A stretch of 64,000 bases of DNA. Source: Trichormus variabilis 0441. Its GTDB lineage: Bacteria > Cyanobacteriota > Cyanobacteriia > Cyanobacteriales > Nostocaceae. The stretch covers positions 3,478,001 to 3,542,000 of the forward strand of contig NZ_CP047242.1 of NCBI RefSeq assembly GCF_009856605.1, in the 5' to 3' direction. Below, piece by piece: positions 46,329 through 55,650 of the stretch. The position numbers were made by a program, and so were the translations under genes. Position 1 is the stretch's first letter. Each line of letters begins with the position of its first letter. Below the pieces are notes generated by a model. That model worked only from the letters and a program-made list of their open reading frames with translations. It had not been told where the DNA came from and searched no databases.

Positions 46329-46991
46329 TGAAACGCGACTCCATTTATTGCGCTTCAAGTGTCAGTTGTTAGTCGTCAGTTGTCAGTTGTGGAAATGATC
46401 TGGTCTAATACCCCAATCCCTAACGGGTGGTTTTTACATATCTTTGCTACTGACTACTGACCACTGACAAAACTCTATCCCCTTGTGAGTAGAGTTTTTA
46501 TATCATCGCTTTTTTACCGAGTCGCTAACCTATTTGTACCGTAATCAGTATCAATATGATGACTGGTATTGTGTGGTAATTTTTCCAACTCGCAATCTGG
46601 AACCAAGGGACACAATCACTCATCGCATATTTTTAAACAGCGCACTCTATAATTACCCAAATCGGTAAAGATTCGTTCTCTACAATTGACTGACTAAACA
46701 ACCGCCAAGAGCGATCGCTCCCTCAAATCAAAACTCCGGTACTGGAATAGTTATAAAATGTTAGAAGTGAGGCTAGCGAACAGGGAATAAGCGAGCAATT
46801 GCCAAATATCTGGAATTATTACCCTGCCACAAGGCTACTCTTCTACCAGAAGCGAACATTATCTTATCCATAGTAAATACCGAAAATTCAATCAAACCAA
46901 TTAGGCTTTAATTGTAAATGTGTAGTTATTTGTAGCAATTGCTGTTTAATTGCTCAAAAATGTTTAAAAACAAAGAAATTATTTAAAAACT
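46329..46991. other. Spacer between flv3 and flv1
   Basis: 663 bp containing GTCAGTTGT heptamer arrays (46359-46390 and 46450-46470) and an AT-rich 3' half. No gene. The length suggests that flv1 has its own promoter. Confidence 0.55.
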
Positions 46992-48704
46992 ATGTCAGAA
47001 ACCAAACCAAGAGACGTGCAAGTCCTACCTATTGGTACAGATACAACTGTAATGCGATCGCGCAGTTGGACAAGATTAAGATTTGAAATTGAGTACGCTT
47101 TAGCTAAGGGAACCACGGCTAACTCTTATTTAATCCAAGGTAATAAGCTAGCGCTGATTGACCCTCCAGGGGAAACCTTCACACAGATTTATCTGGATGC
47201 GTTGCAAAAACGACTAGATGTCACAGAAATCGATTATGTTATTCTCGGTCACGTTAACCCCAACCGGGCCGCGACCTTAAAAGCTTTACTAGAAATAGCA
47301 CCGCAAATTACCTTTGTCTGTTCTAATCCAGGGGCGATTAATTTGCGCGGGGTGCTAGAAAACCCGGATTTACCAATACTGATTATGCGGGGTGAGGAAA
47401 CCCTCGATTTAGGGAAAGGACATGATTTACAATTCATCCCCACACCTAACCCCCGCTACGCCGATGAATTGTGTACCTACGACCCCCAAACCGAAATTAT
47501 CTATACAGATAAGCTATTTGGGGCGCACATTTGCGGAGACCAAGTATTTGATGAAGGTTGGGAAGCAATCAACGAAGACCGCCGTTACTATTATGATTGC
47601 TTGATGGCTCCCCATGCCCGACAAGTGGAAACAGCCTTAGATAAACTTGCAGATTTCCCGGCGCGAGTGTACGCCACTGGTCACGGCCCCTTGGTGCGTT
47701 ACGGCTTAATTGAACTTACCCACGCCTACCGCGAATGGAGTCAACAACAAACTTCTGCTGACTTGACAGTAGCTCTAATTTATGCTTCAGCTTATGGCAA
47801 CACAGCTACTTTAGCCCAGGCGATCGCTCGTGGCATTACCAAAGCCGGTGTTGCGGTAGAATCAATTAACTGTGAATTTGCCGACCCAGAAGAAATTAGT
47901 GCAGCCGTAGAAAAATCTGCTGGTTTTGTTATGGGTTCTCCTACCCTTGGTGGTCATGCACCCACACCAGTGCAAACAGCTTTAGGTATTGTCTTATCCA
48001 CCGCTACTAATAATAAATTAGCTGGTGTGTTTGGTTCCTTTGGTTGGAGTGGTGAAGCCGTTGATTTAATTGAAGGTAAGCTCAAAGATGCCGGTTATAG
48101 GTTTGGTTTTGACTCCATCCGCGTCAAGTTCAAACCCAACGAAGTCACCTTGCAAATGTGCGAAGAAGCCGGAACCGACTTTGCCCAAGCCTTGAAGAAA
48201 GCCAGGAAAGTCCGGACTCAAAGTGTACCAGCCACAAATGTAGAACAAGCCGTAGGACGAATAGTCGGGTCACTTTGCGTTGTTACCGCCAAGCAAGGGG
48301 AAGTATCCAGCGCCATGTTAGCCTCTTGGGTTGCCCAAGCCAGCTTTAATCCTCCCGGCTTAACCATTGCCGTAGCCAAAGACCGTGCAGTAGAAACCCT
48401 GACCCATACCGGGAATAAATTTGTTCTCAATGTTTTAAAAGAGGGAAATCACCTGGGATTGATGAAACACTTCCTCAAACCCTTTAGCCCTGCACAAGAT
48501 AGATTTGCTGATGTGGCGACAGCAGAGGCTGAAAACGGTAGTCCTATACTGAAAGATGCTTTAGCATATTTGGAATGTTCAGTCCAAAACCGCATGGAAT
48601 CAGGTGACCACTGGCTAGTTTATGCAACTGTAGAGAATGGCAAAGTCCTAAATCAGGACGGTGTTACAGCCGTGCATCATCGCAAATCAGGTAACCATTA
48701 TTAA
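46992..48704 (+). CDS. flv1: Flavodiiron protein Flv1-type (non-canonical metal ligands)
   Basis: A 570-residue protein with the same three domains as the preceding gene. The diiron site is altered: canonical SHTEPDH is GHVNPNR, and CDAFGMH is TDKLFGAH, as in the Flv1/Flv2 class. The flavodoxin domain is ALIYASAYGNTATLAQAIARG and the flavin-reductase domain SLCVVTAKQGEVSSAMLASW. It would pair with Flv3, and together they act in Mehler-like electron outflow. Heterocystous strains often have A (vegetative) and B (heterocyst) sets; the sequence alone does not tell which. Confidence 0.92.
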   Translation: MSETKPRDVQVLPIGTDTTVMRSRSWTRLRFEIEYALAKGTTANSYLIQGNKLALIDPPGETFTQIYLDALQKRLDVTEIDYVILGHVNPNRAATLKALLEIAPQITFVCSNPGAINLRGVLENPDLPILIMRGEETLDLGKGHDLQFIPTPNPRYADELCTYDPQTEIIYTDKLFGAHICGDQVFDEGWEAINEDRRYYYDCLMAPHARQVETALDKLADFPARVYATGHGPLVRYGLIELTHAYREWSQQQTSADLTVALIYASAYGNTATLAQAIARGITKAGVAVESINCEFADPEEISAAVEKSAGFVMGSPTLGGHAPTPVQTALGIVLSTATNNKLAGVFGSFGWSGEAVDLIEGKLKDAGYRFGFDSIRVKFKPNEVTLQMCEEAGTDFAQALKKARKVRTQSVPATNVEQAVGRIVGSLCVVTAKQGEVSSAMLASWVAQASFNPPGLTIAVAKDRAVETLTHTGNKFVLNVLKEGNHLGLMKHFLKPFSPAQDRFADVATAEAENGSPILKDALAYLECSVQNRMESGDHWLVYATVENGKVLNQDGVTAVHHRKSGNHY

Positions 48705-48843
48705 AGACTGTTTTAATTACTTTTTGGGTTGAACTATGCAGTGTTAATGAAGAGAGAAACACTGTAATTTATATTGCGAAAAAAAGGTGATACAACCCTG
48801 ACAACGAAATCAAACCTACAGTTCGTAACTACGAATTATCAAC

Positions 48844-49587
48844 TCAGCTACAGTTAACTGCTGAAGCTGAACTTACGCTTCTTAAATCGGGTGCGAATAC
48901 AACTGTGTATTTAAAAGGTGATGCACCAGAACAATTCATGTGAGTTTTATCACGCCGACGGGGAGACCACCAGGAATCTGCCTTTATAGTCAGATTTGTG
49001 CCATTCCATGACAGGCTAGTAACCGCTAAAGAGTTACTTTTGCCATCACTCGGCTTTTTAGCAGATAAATAACTTGCCGAGGTAACACTACCATTGCTGG
49101 GATTAATCCGAGCGATTACCGCCACTTTTGCACCGCCACCGCTACCATAGCTAGTCAACCAACCTTGAGTAGCAAAGCGACGAAAATCGTTACCTGTTTG
49201 AGTACCTGTGGAAGTGAAAACACCATATAGATTACTTCCTCCATCCCAATACAGTCCGTAGCCTGTACCGTCGTCTCCTGTGGTTTCATAGTCACTACGA
49301 CACCATGTTTTGAACCCATTATCAAAACGGATAATCCGTGGGTCTTTGTTGTTGGATGATACTTGCTGATAACCGATGTAAATATTGGTCAGGCCTATCG
49401 TTACTTTAGGGCCATTTTTAGCCTTGATACTCGCCTCAGAGTCATTGCAGGTAAAGGTCACAGCCTTACCGACAGATGATTTGATAGTCGTTTGGGCAAT
49501 GGCTGAAGGAATCGCTAAATCAGCTGCTAAGAATGCGGCTGAAGATAAGACAGCCAGATACTTTGACCAATGGCGATATTTAATCAT
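48844..49587 (-). CDS. Secreted protein of unknown function
   Basis: A 247-residue protein starting at ATG 49587 (MIKYRHWSKYLAVLSSAAFL), preferred to ATG 49611, with a clear signal peptide cleaved near SAIAQ. The mature part is rich in Ser, Gly and aromatic residues (DDGTGYGLYWDGGSNLYGVF, WNGTNLTIKADSWWSPRRRDKTHMNC) and has four Cys residues that could form disulfides. I recognise no family. Periplasmic or external. Confidence 0.65.
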   Translation of the reverse strand: MIKYRHWSKYLAVLSSAAFLAADLAIPSAIAQTTIKSSVGKAVTFTCNDSEASIKAKNGPKVTIGLTNIYIGYQQVSSNNKDPRIIRFDNGFKTWCRSDYETTGDDGTGYGLYWDGGSNLYGVFTSTGTQTGNDFRRFATQGWLTSYGSGGGAKVAVIARINPSNGSVTSASYLSAKKPSDGKSNSLAVTSLSWNGTNLTIKADSWWSPRRRDKTHMNCSGASPFKYTVVFAPDLRSVSSASAVNCS

Positions 49588-50183
49588 TGAACCTGTCCTA
49601 ATTATTTTCAAAAAAGAATTTAAGAGTCAGGAGCCATAAGTAGACAGATAGTCTGTCGCCGCCAGCTATCCTAACTCTTATGGATTCGGAGTGTAAAATA
49701 AGACCTTAACATAATTTTCACAAAAGGCAAACTTTTTTATAAATTGCTTTTTTGTATTGATGTGTAAGCTTTTTAAAACGCTTATATATGATTTTACACA
49801 GTATTTACACTTAAATGCTTTACAGGCTGTACTTGAGTGTTGATAGTTTTATCTCAGTAATTGATTCCTCTTATACCCTGCTTTTTTATCCTAAATTCAA
49901 GGGTTGCAATCCCCGACTCCAACTGTCTTTAATGCGCGAATTTTGCGGAAAGTTCTGTAGGAGGGGTTTCCCGCCGTAGGAAACTTTTCAAGACGAATTT
50001 TGAATTTTGAATTGTTAAGGCTAGTTGCCATTGACACAATCAAATTAAATGGGGTAGGATTGTATGCTGTTCAAAGATTTATGACAGCTAAACTAGGCCA
50101 GAGCTTTATCAATAACGTTAGTGGCTGATATTCTCTAAAAAATGCCTAGCAGCCATTTTTTGTTGTTTATTAACGAGGTGAAT
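49588..50183. other. Noncoding gap with one palindromic repeat
   Basis: About 600 bp between divergent genes. An AAGTT...GGGG-TTT-CCC...AACTT element occupies 49947-49990, a member of the family at 27797 and 32383, followed by GAATTTTGAATTTTGAATTG. Nothing else is seen. Confidence 0.55.
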
Positions 50184-50348
50184 ATGGCAAAGCGCCGTAA
50201 CCCGAAAAAAGAAAAGGCGCTACGGAACCAGGCATACGCCAGAAAGTTTCGTAAACGGACTACAACCGGAAGAATGCAAAGAAGGTTCCAGCAAAGAACA
50301 CCTAAGAGTGAGGAAGAAGAAGGCGCAGCAGCAGTTGATGCTGAATAA
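50184..50348 (+). CDS. Small basic protein with acidic tail
   Basis: A 54-residue protein starting at ATG 50184, which has GAGGTG seven bases upstream. The first 40 residues are very basic (MAKRRNPKKEKALRNQAYAR, then KFRKR and RMQRR) and the end is acidic (SEEEEGAAAVDAE). The lysine/arginine-rich part suggests RNA or ribosome binding; I do not recognise a named family. A strong terminator lies 43 bp after the stop. Confidence 0.75.
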   Translation: MAKRRNPKKEKALRNQAYARKFRKRTTTGRMQRRFQQRTPKSEEEEGAAAVDAE

Positions 50349-50390
50349 TTCGTCTATTCAGATTTTGATTCTTTAAGTGTTTTATTTTTT

Positions 50391-50421
50391 AGGGTGTACG
50401 TCTTGTACACCCTTGTTTTTT
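50391..50421 (+). terminator. Intrinsic terminator
   Basis: AGGGTGTAC (50391-50399) and GTACACCCT (50405-50413) form a perfect 9-bp stem with a 5-base loop, followed by TGTTTTTT. It terminates the small basic protein gene. Confidence 0.93.
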
Positions 50422-50433
50422 AGGCTTTGTGTG

Positions 50434-50476
50434 TTAGTTGTCAGTTGTCAGTTGTCAGTTGTCAGTTGTCAGTTGT
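50434..50476. repeat. GTCAGTT heptamer array
   Basis: Five to six perfect copies of GTCAGTT lie between the terminator and the end of argH. Confidence 0.9.
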
Positions 50477-50515
50477 GTTTGGATCTAGGCTAATAATCCC
50501 TGCACCCTTACACCC

Positions 50516-51901
50516 CTACTCTCCAATTTCCTCACGCGCCGCACTGACGGCTTTACTCACCTGGGCAAAACCAGTACCACCGTAACTGTTACGTGCAGCT
50601 ACAACTTGACGAGGGGAGATGGCTTCATAAATATCGGTGGCAAATGCTGGATGTATTTCTTGCCATTCTTCTAAGGTCAAATCTTTTAAAAGTTTGCCAG
50701 CAGCAATACTGGTTTTGACGACTTTACCCACGATATTATAAGCTTCGCGGAAGGGAACGCCCCTGGCTGCTAGATAATCTGCGACATCGGTAGCGTTAGA
50801 GAAATCTTGTGTGACAGCTTCAGCTAGGCGCTGAGTCCGGAATTCCAAACCCTCCTGTAGCAAGATTGTCATGGCTTCCAGGCAAGCCTTAACTGTGTTA
50901 ACGCTGTCAAATAAACCTTCTTTGTCTTCTTGTAGGTCTTTGTTATAGGCCAGAGGTAATCCTTTCATGATTACCAACATTGCTTGGAGATGACCAAATA
51001 CACGCCCAGTTTTTCCCCTGACTAATTCTGGTACGTCGGGGTTTTTCTTTTGAGGCATAATGCTGGAACCTGTTGCACAGCTATCTTTGAGGGTGACAAA
51101 GCGGAATTCTTCTGATGCCCAAAGAATAATTTCTTCAGAAAGACGGCTCAGGTGAACCATAATCAAACTAGCCGCACACAAAAATTCAATGGCAAAATCG
51201 CGATCGCTCACTCCATCCAAGCTATTCTCGTAAATACGCTCAAACTGCAACAGTTTGGCTGTGTAGTGGCGGTCAATGGGAAAGGTAGTCCCAGCTAAAG
51301 CACCACACCCCAAGGGCGAAATATTCACCCGGCGATAAACATCACCCAAGCGTTCCCAGTCCCGTTGTGCCATGTGGAAATAAGCCAACAAGTGATGAGC
51401 TAAACTCACAGGCTGAGCGCGTTGTAGGTGAGTGTAACCAGGAATGAGAGTTTCAACGTTTTGTTCAGCTATATCTAGTAAGACCCTCTGAAATTCCCGT
51501 AATTGGGTTTTGATTTGCGAAATTTGGTCACGTAGGTAAAGTCTTGTATCCGTACCTACTTGATCGTTACGCGATCGCGCAGTATGTAATTTCTTACCTA
51601 CATCTCCAACAATCTCTGTTAACCGTCGCTCCACTGCAAAATGGACATCTTCCGCATCGATACCAGGCTGAAATTTACCCTGGCGATATTCTTCACGAAT
51701 TTGTTCTAAACCTGCAACTAGTTGTTCTCCTTCTGCCGGCGAAATAATCCCCGTATGCGCCAACATTTGGGCATGAGCTTGAGAGCCTGTAAGGTCGTAT
51801 TCTATTAATTCTATGTCAAAGCTTATACTGGCATTAAAAAGAGCGATCGCTGGATGTAGAGCCGATTCAAATCGCTGACTCCAAGTTTGTTTTTCAGTCA
51901 T
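50516..51901 (-). CDS. argH: Argininosuccinate lyase
   Basis: A 461-residue lyase that splits argininosuccinate to arginine and fumarate. The fumarase-superfamily signature [12 protein letters not shown] is present, with the catalytic-loop Ser in this motif, plus [20 protein letters not shown] and [17 protein letters not shown]. Length is standard. Arginine is half of cyanophycin, whose synthetase is coded nearby. It is the last gene of a run of minus-strand genes (trmD to argH) with gaps of 24-131 bp. Confidence 0.96.
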   Translation of the reverse strand: MTEKQTWSQRFESALHPAIALFNASISFDIELIEYDLTGSQAHAQMLAHTGIISPAEGEQLVAGLEQIREEYRQGKFQPGIDAEDVHFAVERRLTEIVGDVGKKLHTARSRNDQVGTDTRLYLRDQISQIKTQLREFQRVLLDIAEQNVETLIPGYTHLQRAQPVSLAHHLLAYFHMAQRDWERLGDVYRRVNISPLGCGALAGTTFPIDRHYTAKLLQFERIYENSLDGVSDRDFAIEFLCAASLIMVHLSRLSEEIILWASEEFRFVTLKDSCATGSSIMPQKKNPDVPELVRGKTGRVFGHLQAMLVIMKGLPLAYNKDLQEDKEGLFDSVNTVKACLEAMTILLQEGLEFRTQRLAEAVTQDFSNATDVADYLAARGVPFREAYNIVGKVVKTSIAAGKLLKDLTLEEWQEIHPAFATDIYEAISPRQVVAARNSYGGTGFAQVSKAVSAAREEIGE

Positions 51902-51909
51902 AAATACAA

Positions 51910-52025
51910 AGGGACTGGGGATTAGGGACTGGGGACTAGGGATTGGGTAAATTTTCTTTCTCCTGCTCCCTAACCTTTCAGCTTACTATTTATCGTTATT
52001 CCCTACTCCCTACCCCCTAGCCCTC
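51910..52025. repeat. Heptamer-rich spacer upstream of argH
   Basis: GGGACTGGGGATTAGGGACT-type repeats, then pyrimidine-rich CTCCCTACCCCCTA. The same unit appears inside cbiA. Confidence 0.7.
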
Positions 52026-52032
52026 ACCATTG

Positions 52033-52239
52033 TCAACCGTACTTAGTCAGATTACGAAAAATATAGCCAATCACTAAACCAATCAACAGCGCCCAGACTT
52101 GACCTGTCTGGACAAAATGATTCCAGGTTTTTTGGATCTGACCAACAACGTTAGGATCGGTCACATTCTGCGCCAGTATAGGGAAATTTACAGAAAAATA
52201 CCCAACAGTCTCAAATATTAAATCGTTAAAGTAGTTCAT
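52033..52239 (-). CDS. Small single-pass membrane protein
   Basis: A 68-residue protein with a C-terminal transmembrane helix (VWALLIGLVIGYIFRNLTKYG, 48-68) and a short amphipathic N-terminal part (NVTDPNVVGQIQKTWNHF). Function unknown. It lies between larB and argH on the same strand. Confidence 0.6.
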   Translation of the reverse strand: MNYFNDLIFETVGYFSVNFPILAQNVTDPNVVGQIQKTWNHFVQTGQVWALLIGLVIGYIFRNLTKYG

Positions 52240-52337
52240 CTGAGGTAACTAAGGTAAAGCCTAGAGATTAGAGGTTAAGAACTAGGGAAATTACCCAGTC
52301 CCCAATCCCCAATTTCCAATTACCTTGATGTCATAAC

Positions 52338-53126
52338 TCAAGATTCTAGCGATGCCAACCGCAATTTCTCTGCTGTCCGCAAAATTTGCCCAGCCAACAC
52401 GGCTGCACCAAAACCATTATCTATATTGACTACTCCTACACCCGCAGCACATGAATTGAGCATTGTCAATAAAGGTGCTAAACCGCCAAAACTAGCACCA
52501 TAACCCACACTAGTAGGTACAGCGATTACAGGACAATTAGCCAAACCAGCCACCACACTGGGTAACGCGCCTTCCATTCCCGCAACGACAATTAACACTG
52601 ATGCTGATTCAATCAGATGGCGATTACTCAGCAAGCGATGAATCCCGGCGACACCTACATCCCAAAGACGCTGTACACGAAAACCAGATAGTTCGGCTGT
52701 CACGGCTGCTTCCTCAGCCACGGGTAAGTCAGCAGTACCCGCAGAAAGAATACTGATAATCCCTGCAAACCGTGGTTCGATAGTCGGGGGAGTGATAGCG
52801 CAAATTTTTGCCAACTCGTAGTAACGTAAATCTCTAATTTTCGGTTGCAATAGAGTATAAACGCCTGGTTCAATGCGGGTAGCCATTACTACCGGATTGC
52901 GCTGACGCATCACCTCCATAATCTGCACAATTTGTTCTGGTGTTTTACCTAGCCCCCAAATTACTTCCGGGAAACCAGTTCTCAGATGACGGTGATGATC
53001 AATTTTGGCAAACTCACCCACAGGTTCATAGGCTAGGTCTTTGAGAGAGTTTAAAGCCTTATCTGGGGTAACTTTACCATTGGCAACCGCCTCTAGGAGC
53101 GATCGCAAAGCTTCAGGTTGAGTCAC
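52338..53126 (-). CDS. larB: Nickel-pincer cofactor biosynthesis protein LarB
   Basis: A 262-residue protein. The N-terminal part (LRSLLEAVANGKVTPDKALNSLKDL; DHHRHLRTGFPEVIWGLGKTPEQI) and the C-terminal AIR-carboxylase-like domain (VLIVVAGMEGALPSVVAGL; PTSVGYGASFGGLAPLLTMLNSCAAGVGVVNIDNGFGAA) match LarB, which carboxylates and hydrolyses nicotinic acid adenine dinucleotide for the nickel-pincer cofactor of lactate racemase-type enzymes. larC, larE and larA are not in the window. PurE is the superfamily alternative but is much shorter. Confidence 0.9.
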   Translation of the reverse strand: MTQPEALRSLLEAVANGKVTPDKALNSLKDLAYEPVGEFAKIDHHRHLRTGFPEVIWGLGKTPEQIVQIMEVMRQRNPVVMATRIEPGVYTLLQPKIRDLRYYELAKICAITPPTIEPRFAGIISILSAGTADLPVAEEAAVTAELSGFRVQRLWDVGVAGIHRLLSNRHLIESASVLIVVAGMEGALPSVVAGLANCPVIAVPTSVGYGASFGGLAPLLTMLNSCAAGVGVVNIDNGFGAAVLAGQILRTAEKLRLASLES

Positions 53127-53148
53127 GGTAATTTTGGGTAATGTGGTG

Positions 53149-53213
53149 ATGGGTAATGGGTAATGGGTAATGGGTAAAAGTTTTCTTACTTACCAATTAC
53201 CCATTACCAGTTA
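53149..53213. repeat. GGTAATG heptamers forming a hairpin
   Basis: Four GGTAATG-type units, then an inverted copy TTACCAATTACCCATTACC, giving a long hairpin between the solute-binding protein gene and larB. Confidence 0.8.
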
Positions 53214-53214
53214 C

Positions 53215-55002
53215 CTACTTAACTATTTTGATTTCGTACAAGTTCCAGAATGCGCCGCCTAGTGCTGAGAAGCGAATACCTGCAAAGCGATCGCGTACTG
53301 CGGATAATGAATATGGATTTACCAAGTAAATGAATGGTAAATTCTCTTGAGTGATTTTTTGGGTTTCGGCATAGATTGTTTTACGTTTGGTTTCGTCCAA
53401 CTCCCTAGCACCTTGAATGTATAGTTGACCAATTTTCGCTTCCCACGGTGCTACTTCCCAACCTGTGATGGGTTTTTGTCCTGCTTGGGGCTTTTGGTTA
53501 AACATATGTAATCCCCCTTCGGGATTCCAGACGTTAGCACCATCATTCGGTTCTAAACCGCCAGTCAAACCCAGCATAGAAGCTTCCCAATCTAAAGTAT
53601 TCGCCAGCTTGTCTGTATAAGTATTCCATGCCAAGGGTGTAAAATCTACCTGTATGCCGATTTTGCTCAAGTCCTGTTTAATTTGCGAACCCATGGCCTC
53701 ACGAATCTTGTTACCAGCATTCGTCAGCAGTGTAAAGCGGACTCGATTACCGTCAGAGTCTAACAACTGATTTTGAGCATTATATTTAAAGCCCGCTTTC
53801 AATAATAATTGCTTGGCTTTTTCTAAGTTGTAATCGTAAACCTTTAACCCTTCTTTGGGCGACAAATAATAAGGACTCTGCACAGAAATTGGTGAATCTT
53901 GCGTTTGACCCAAACCCCGATAAATATTATTAATCATCGTTTGGCGGTCAACTGCATAAGCCACAGCTTGGCGAAATTCTACCGTATTAAACCAACGAGA
54001 CTTTACTGGATCAACCAGTGGTTTACCGTCTCTTTGACCCTTATTCAAGTTAAATAATATAAAAGTTGTCCCAGCCGCCGGGCCGCCATTATATATCTTG
54101 AAATTGCCTTGCTTTTCTTGCACCTTCAGCAGAGAAAAATAGTCTGGGGAAACACCAATACTATCCAAACCACCAGAGCGAAACTGGAGTAACGAGGTAT
54201 CTGTTGATTCGACAATTTGCCACACTAATCGTTCAATATAAGGTTGAGCTTCACCTTTAGGCCCTTTACGCCAATAGTAAGGATTACGTCGGAAAACTAC
54301 ACGTTCACTGGTGTCATAACGCTCCAATTTGTACAAACCATTCCCGACGATTTGGTCTGGTGGTGTATCTACCCCCCATTTTTGCAGAAACTTAGGCTTA
54401 CCCTCACTATCTTTGGTTTGTATAGATTCTCGCAGTGCATGGGCTGGTAAGATTGCCGCACTCGTCGCACTACGTAAAAAAGGCGCAAACGGTTCGGGAA
54501 CAGCAAACTCAACTCGACGACTATCAACTTTTCTCACAGTTGGCAGTTTCCGACTTTCACCAATCCTCATAATATCTCTAACATCTGTAGGAATGGCTTC
54601 GTTAAAGTAAATGTCATTGTAAGTAAATACAACATCATCTACAGTTAGTGGTTGCCCATCCGACCACTTTAAACCCTCACGGAGAGTAAAAACAATTTTT
54701 AATTTATCATCAGAAATTGTCCAAGATTCTGCTAAAGCTGGTTCCACTTCACCAGTATCATAATTTTCGCTGATTAATCCCTCATAAATCAAACCAAAAA
54801 CATTAGGTGATTCCGAACTTAAAGGATAGTTAAAAGTTTTAGGATCACTGAGAATACTAGTTACTAATTGCGGGATTTGAGCAGCCGAACTTTTAAAATT
54901 CGATGGGTTACAAGCTGCAACTGTAACTGCTGTAAATGCAGCCAAAATTATGAGTATCCAAAAACGCTTAATTAAGGAAATGAGATTATTTGTATATGGC
55001 AT
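53215..55002 (-). CDS. ABC transporter solute-binding lipoprotein, peptide family
   Basis: A 595-residue SBP_bac_5 protein. The signal peptide ends in a lipobox at Cys31 (TVAAC). The family signature LAESWTISDDKLKIVFTLREGLKWSDGQPL and RNPYYWRKGP are present, with FNTVEFRQAVAYAVDRQTMI later. It binds peptides or similar solutes in the periplasm. No permease or ATPase gene is adjacent, so the transporter parts lie elsewhere. The start ATG 55002 gives a normal signal sequence with basic N-region. Confidence 0.92.
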   Translation of the reverse strand: MPYTNNLISLIKRFWILIILAAFTAVTVAACNPSNFKSSAAQIPQLVTSILSDPKTFNYPLSSESPNVFGLIYEGLISENYDTGEVEPALAESWTISDDKLKIVFTLREGLKWSDGQPLTVDDVVFTYNDIYFNEAIPTDVRDIMRIGESRKLPTVRKVDSRRVEFAVPEPFAPFLRSATSAAILPAHALRESIQTKDSEGKPKFLQKWGVDTPPDQIVGNGLYKLERYDTSERVVFRRNPYYWRKGPKGEAQPYIERLVWQIVESTDTSLLQFRSGGLDSIGVSPDYFSLLKVQEKQGNFKIYNGGPAAGTTFILFNLNKGQRDGKPLVDPVKSRWFNTVEFRQAVAYAVDRQTMINNIYRGLGQTQDSPISVQSPYYLSPKEGLKVYDYNLEKAKQLLLKAGFKYNAQNQLLDSDGNRVRFTLLTNAGNKIREAMGSQIKQDLSKIGIQVDFTPLAWNTYTDKLANTLDWEASMLGLTGGLEPNDGANVWNPEGGLHMFNQKPQAGQKPITGWEVAPWEAKIGQLYIQGARELDETKRKTIYAETQKITQENLPFIYLVNPYSLSAVRDRFAGIRFSALGGAFWNLYEIKIVK

Positions 55003-55083
55003 AAATTTAGATGCACTAATAGTTGATTTAATATTTTATCTATGTTGCATTTTTGCCTGCATTCTCCATCTTCCAATTTTGAG

Positions 55084-55581
55084 TTAATTAACCGGATCAG
55101 AACTTACCAACAAGACAACAGCATAAGCACAAATACCCTCTTCTCGTCCCACAGGGCCTAATTTTTCATTAGTTGTAGCTTTGACACCAATTTGATTTGG
55201 TTCTAATTGCAAAACATTGGCTAGTTTGTCACGCATAGTTTTAATGTGTGGTTTCAACTTTGGCCGTTCTGCAACTACTACCGAGTCAATGTTACCTATA
55301 CGCCAACCTTGAGCGCGAATTAACTCATTGACCTGATTTAACAAAACTAAACTATCTGCCCCAGCCCATTGGGGATCAGTCGGGGGGAAATAATGACCAA
55401 TATCTCCCAAAGATAATGCCCCCAACATGGCATCCATAATGGCATGAGTGAGGACATCCGCATCACTATGTCCCAATAAACCCAGTTCATGGGGAATATG
55501 GACACCACCTAAAATCAAAGCGCGATCGCTCACTAATCTGTGAATATCGTAGCCGTTACCAATTCTTATACTCATAGTCAT
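55084..55581 (-). CDS. ispF: 2-C-methyl-D-erythritol 2,4-cyclodiphosphate synthase
   Basis: A 165-residue MEP-pathway enzyme. The metal site is in GNGYDIHRL (8-16) with Asp and His, [14 protein letters not shown] follows, and [18 protein letters not shown] is the substrate-binding loop. Ends with the conserved [25 protein letters not shown]. Supplies isoprenoid precursors for chlorophyll and carotenoids. It lies 24 bp downstream of trmD; the spacer is a TCATTAG heptamer array. Confidence 0.97.
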
Positions 55582-55650
55582 TAGTCATTAGTCATTAGTC
55601 AGTTGTTATTTCTCCCCCTGCTCCCTGCTCCCCTGCTCCCTGCTCCCCGG
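55576..55650. repeat. TCATTAG array and CTCCCTG repeat across the trmD 3' end
   Basis: TAGTCATTAGTCATTAGTCA at 55578-55597 is followed by CTCCCTG repeats (55614-55650) that cover the last codons of trmD, giving the tail SREQGSREQGEK. Confidence 0.85.
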
